A DNA stretch of 64,000 nucleotides, from the NCBI GenBank assembly GCA_945861705.1, contig CAMAVM010000002.1, positions 79,613-143,612 on the forward strand. The letters run 5' to 3'. Below the pieces are notes generated by a model, which was given only the letters and a program-made list of their open reading frames with translations, did no database searches and was not told where the DNA came from. The DNA comes from Methylomagnum ishizawai. Its GTDB lineage: Bacteria; Pseudomonadota; Gammaproteobacteria; Methylococcales; Methylomonadaceae. Positions 62,768-64,000 of this stretch are shown piece after piece. Position numbers and translations under genes: made by a program. Numbering within the stretch: the first letter of the stretch is position 1; every line of letters starts with the position of its first letter.

Positions 62768-63534
62768 TGTTCTGCACTCTTAAAAACATAGGCATCAAGT
62801 AACTTAATGGGCTGTTGCATCAACCGTTCGGCAATCATGTAGGCATCATGGCTATCTATGTCCACTCCCTTATTATGCGCCTGACCGAAAATAACTTTTG
62901 CCCATTTCCTATCTTCATAAATTGACTGGGTTTCAGCGTCTTTTAGCTTTTGGATAGCCTGCATGACTGCCCCAAAATAGATTGAATTTAACAGAATAAC
63001 CCTATTTTCCTTTCTATTCCTGGCGTTATCTATGCTTTCCTTCAATCTATGGCTGACGATAATTTGTACATGATCACCATCAAAGTCAACAGACCAAATA
63101 CCATCATCTTGTTCGTCCCTTTTAACCAGTTCAAAAACTGATGTGATTGGCTTAAATAAATCACGGTCAATATAAAAAACTTGCGTTTCGTCTTGGGCAA
63201 GAATATCGCCGACCGAAAATGAAAATGGGTCTGTACCAAATTCTGAATTTATATCAGGAGAAGTAAAATATCGGATATCCTTAGTGACAACCACATAAGG
63301 GTCTACCCTAACTTCACCACGTAATTCACCAATATCAAACTCACCTTCTAACTGCCTATTGTTATCGCTAGAGCAGAGTTTTGCCTGAAAATAAGTGTCC
63401 CGGCATGAAATGACAGCGATAAATTCAGCATTTCCCGATGTAATTTGCTGTTCAATTTCTTCGGATGAAATTGCGTAGCTTAGTTCGTTCGGCGTTAAAT
63501 ATTTTTGAGATGTTGCCAAGGATATGTTAAACAA
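62764..63534 (-). CDS. Protein of unknown function, operon partner of the DUF6339 gene
   Basis: 256 residues, acidic, no signal peptide or membrane helix. The N-terminal half is beta-rich (AEFIAVISCRDTYFQAKLC, GEFDIGELRGEVRVDPYVVV), and the C-terminal half is helical (RVILLNSIYFGAVMQAIQKL, DAYMIAERLMQQPIKLLDAY). Not recognised. Its stop overlaps the next start by 4 nt, indicating the two products act together. Divergent from the 63592 gene with 57 bp between, so they may share a promoter region. Confidence 0.6.
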   Translation of the reverse strand: MFNISLATSQKYLTPNELSYAISSEEIEQQITSGNAEFIAVISCRDTYFQAKLCSSDNNRQLEGEFDIGELRGEVRVDPYVVVTKDIRYFTSPDINSEFGTDPFSFSVGDILAQDETQVFYIDRDLFKPITSVFELVKRDEQDDGIWSVDFDGDHVQIIVSHRLKESIDNARNRKENRVILLNSIYFGAVMQAIQKLKDAETQSIYEDRKWAKVIFGQAHNKGVDIDSHDAYMIAERLMQQPIKLLDAYVFKSAEQ

Positions 63535-63591
63535 GCATAACCTATTTCAAATTTTTTAACCAACCTGTCGTTTTGATTTAAAAAATCAACT

Positions 63592-63853
63592 ATGTCCTCG
63601 AATAAGCATGAAAATTATGAAATCTTGAATCTGATTGGCTATGGTTTAGCCAAATTCGATAAGGAATTTATTAGACAATTTAACTGCGAGAGCAAAAACC
63701 AGTTTTATAAAAAAATGGTTGATCTTAATGTCGCTGAAACGATAGGTGCTGTTAAAAATCGCCAAGACTTATTTGATCCATTTTTCGACAACCCAAGGCA
63801 AGGGTGGTGGCAAAAAGGAAACACTTATATCCACAGAAAAATATACATAGACA
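63592..63853 (+). pseudogene. 5' part of a gene interrupted by an IS5-type element
   Basis: From ATG 63592 the frame reads NKHENYEILNLIGYGLAKF, AETIGAVKNRQDLFDPFF and GWWQKGNTYIHRKIYID, then enters the IS end at about 63854. The block resembles N-termini I associate with DUF3883-type nuclease-like proteins near restriction genes (low certainty). The rest of the gene should resume beyond the element, outside the window. The few residues after the junction (RDLCTTSSP) are IS sequence. Confidence 0.5.
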
Positions 63854-64000
63854 GAGACCTTTGCACGACCTCAAGCCCCAAAATGGGTAAAATAAGCCTT
63901 TATTCAAGTTCGAGCAATAGCCTATGTCCTGGAAGAACCTAGCCCAAACCAGTTTAAGCGATGCCCTTGTCAAACACCACGAAGCCTTGGAGGAATTGGA
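63854..64000 (+). mobile_element. Left end of an IS5-type insertion sequence, continuing past the window
   Basis: The sequence switches at about 63854 to AGAGACCTTTGCACGACC, which resembles IS5-family termini, followed about 55 nt later by a transposase start. The other end and any target duplication are outside the window. Confidence 0.6.
63924..64000 (+). CDS. IS5-family transposase, N-terminal 25 residues only
   Basis: ATG 63924 opens MSWKNLAQTSLSDALVKHHE, then ALEEL, running off the window. The MSWK opening and SLxDALVxxH pattern resemble N-termini of IS5-group transposases. Too short for more. Confidence 0.55.
   Translation, partial: MSWKNLAQTSLSDALVKHHEALEEL

Overview
The window looks like a stretch of chromosome from a gammaproteobacterial methanotroph (order Methylococcales is my best guess). 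The main reason is a serine-cycle / C1 block on the minus strand: mtdA, glycerate 2-kinase, glyA and ftfL. The housekeeping genes (rplM-rpsI, def-fmt-rsmB, dprA-smg-topA, lgt-thyA, mnmG-rsmG-parA-parB, polA) have gammaproteobacterial arrangements. No rRNA, tRNA or CRISPR array was seen.

Layout. 1-3.9 kb holds the start of a very large minus-strand envelope protein that runs off the left edge. A complete IS30-family element (3.95-5.1 kb) sits just upstream of it. Then come a secreted protein, purM, a tandem PilZ protein, a membrane/spermidine-synthase-like fusion, a dihaem cytochrome c and a Nudix hydrolase. 12.2-19.7 kb is the C1 block, with a DNA-methyltransferase/restriction-endonuclease pair wedged between glyA and ftfL. 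20-22.6 kb has a GlcG/HbpS-type secreted protein and rplM-rpsI. 22.8-29.6 kb is one compact minus-strand run, def-fmt-rsmB-DUF4390-ntrY-ntrX. 29.7-34.8 kb is a plus-strand run: a LysM gene broken by an internal stop, then dprA, smg and topA. 35-40 kb has a retropepsin-like protease, truD, a DksA-like protein and moxR-DUF58.

40-48 kb reads mostly on the minus strand (zinc ribbon, SPFH-SHOCT, ppa, thyA, lgt, tgpA-like transglutaminase). Because tgpA normally follows moxR-DUF58, this segment looks inverted. It contains a decayed ISL3-type element (41.8-43.7 kb) with an orphan antitoxin and a phage-type fragment. 48.5-53 kb has a 56-residue basic protein whose terminator overlaps its stop codon, then mnmG-rsmG-parA-parB. 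53-61 kb has a secreted protein, sbcC without sbcD, and polA. 61-64 kb is an accessory region: a duplicated 5' end of polA, a VapBC pair, two genes that may be defence-related, and a divergent gene cut by an IS5-type element running off the right edge.

The signal I find most interesting is a roughly 50-nt double-hairpin element. It is inserted in frame in the IS30 transposase (4561-4611), and related copies sit inside two intergenic repeats (17.4 kb and 22.75 kb) with compensatory base-pair changes in the stems. The restriction-modification pair inside the C1 operon and the polA 5' duplication beside VapBC come next. Functional calls are by recognition of motifs only; no database search was possible.
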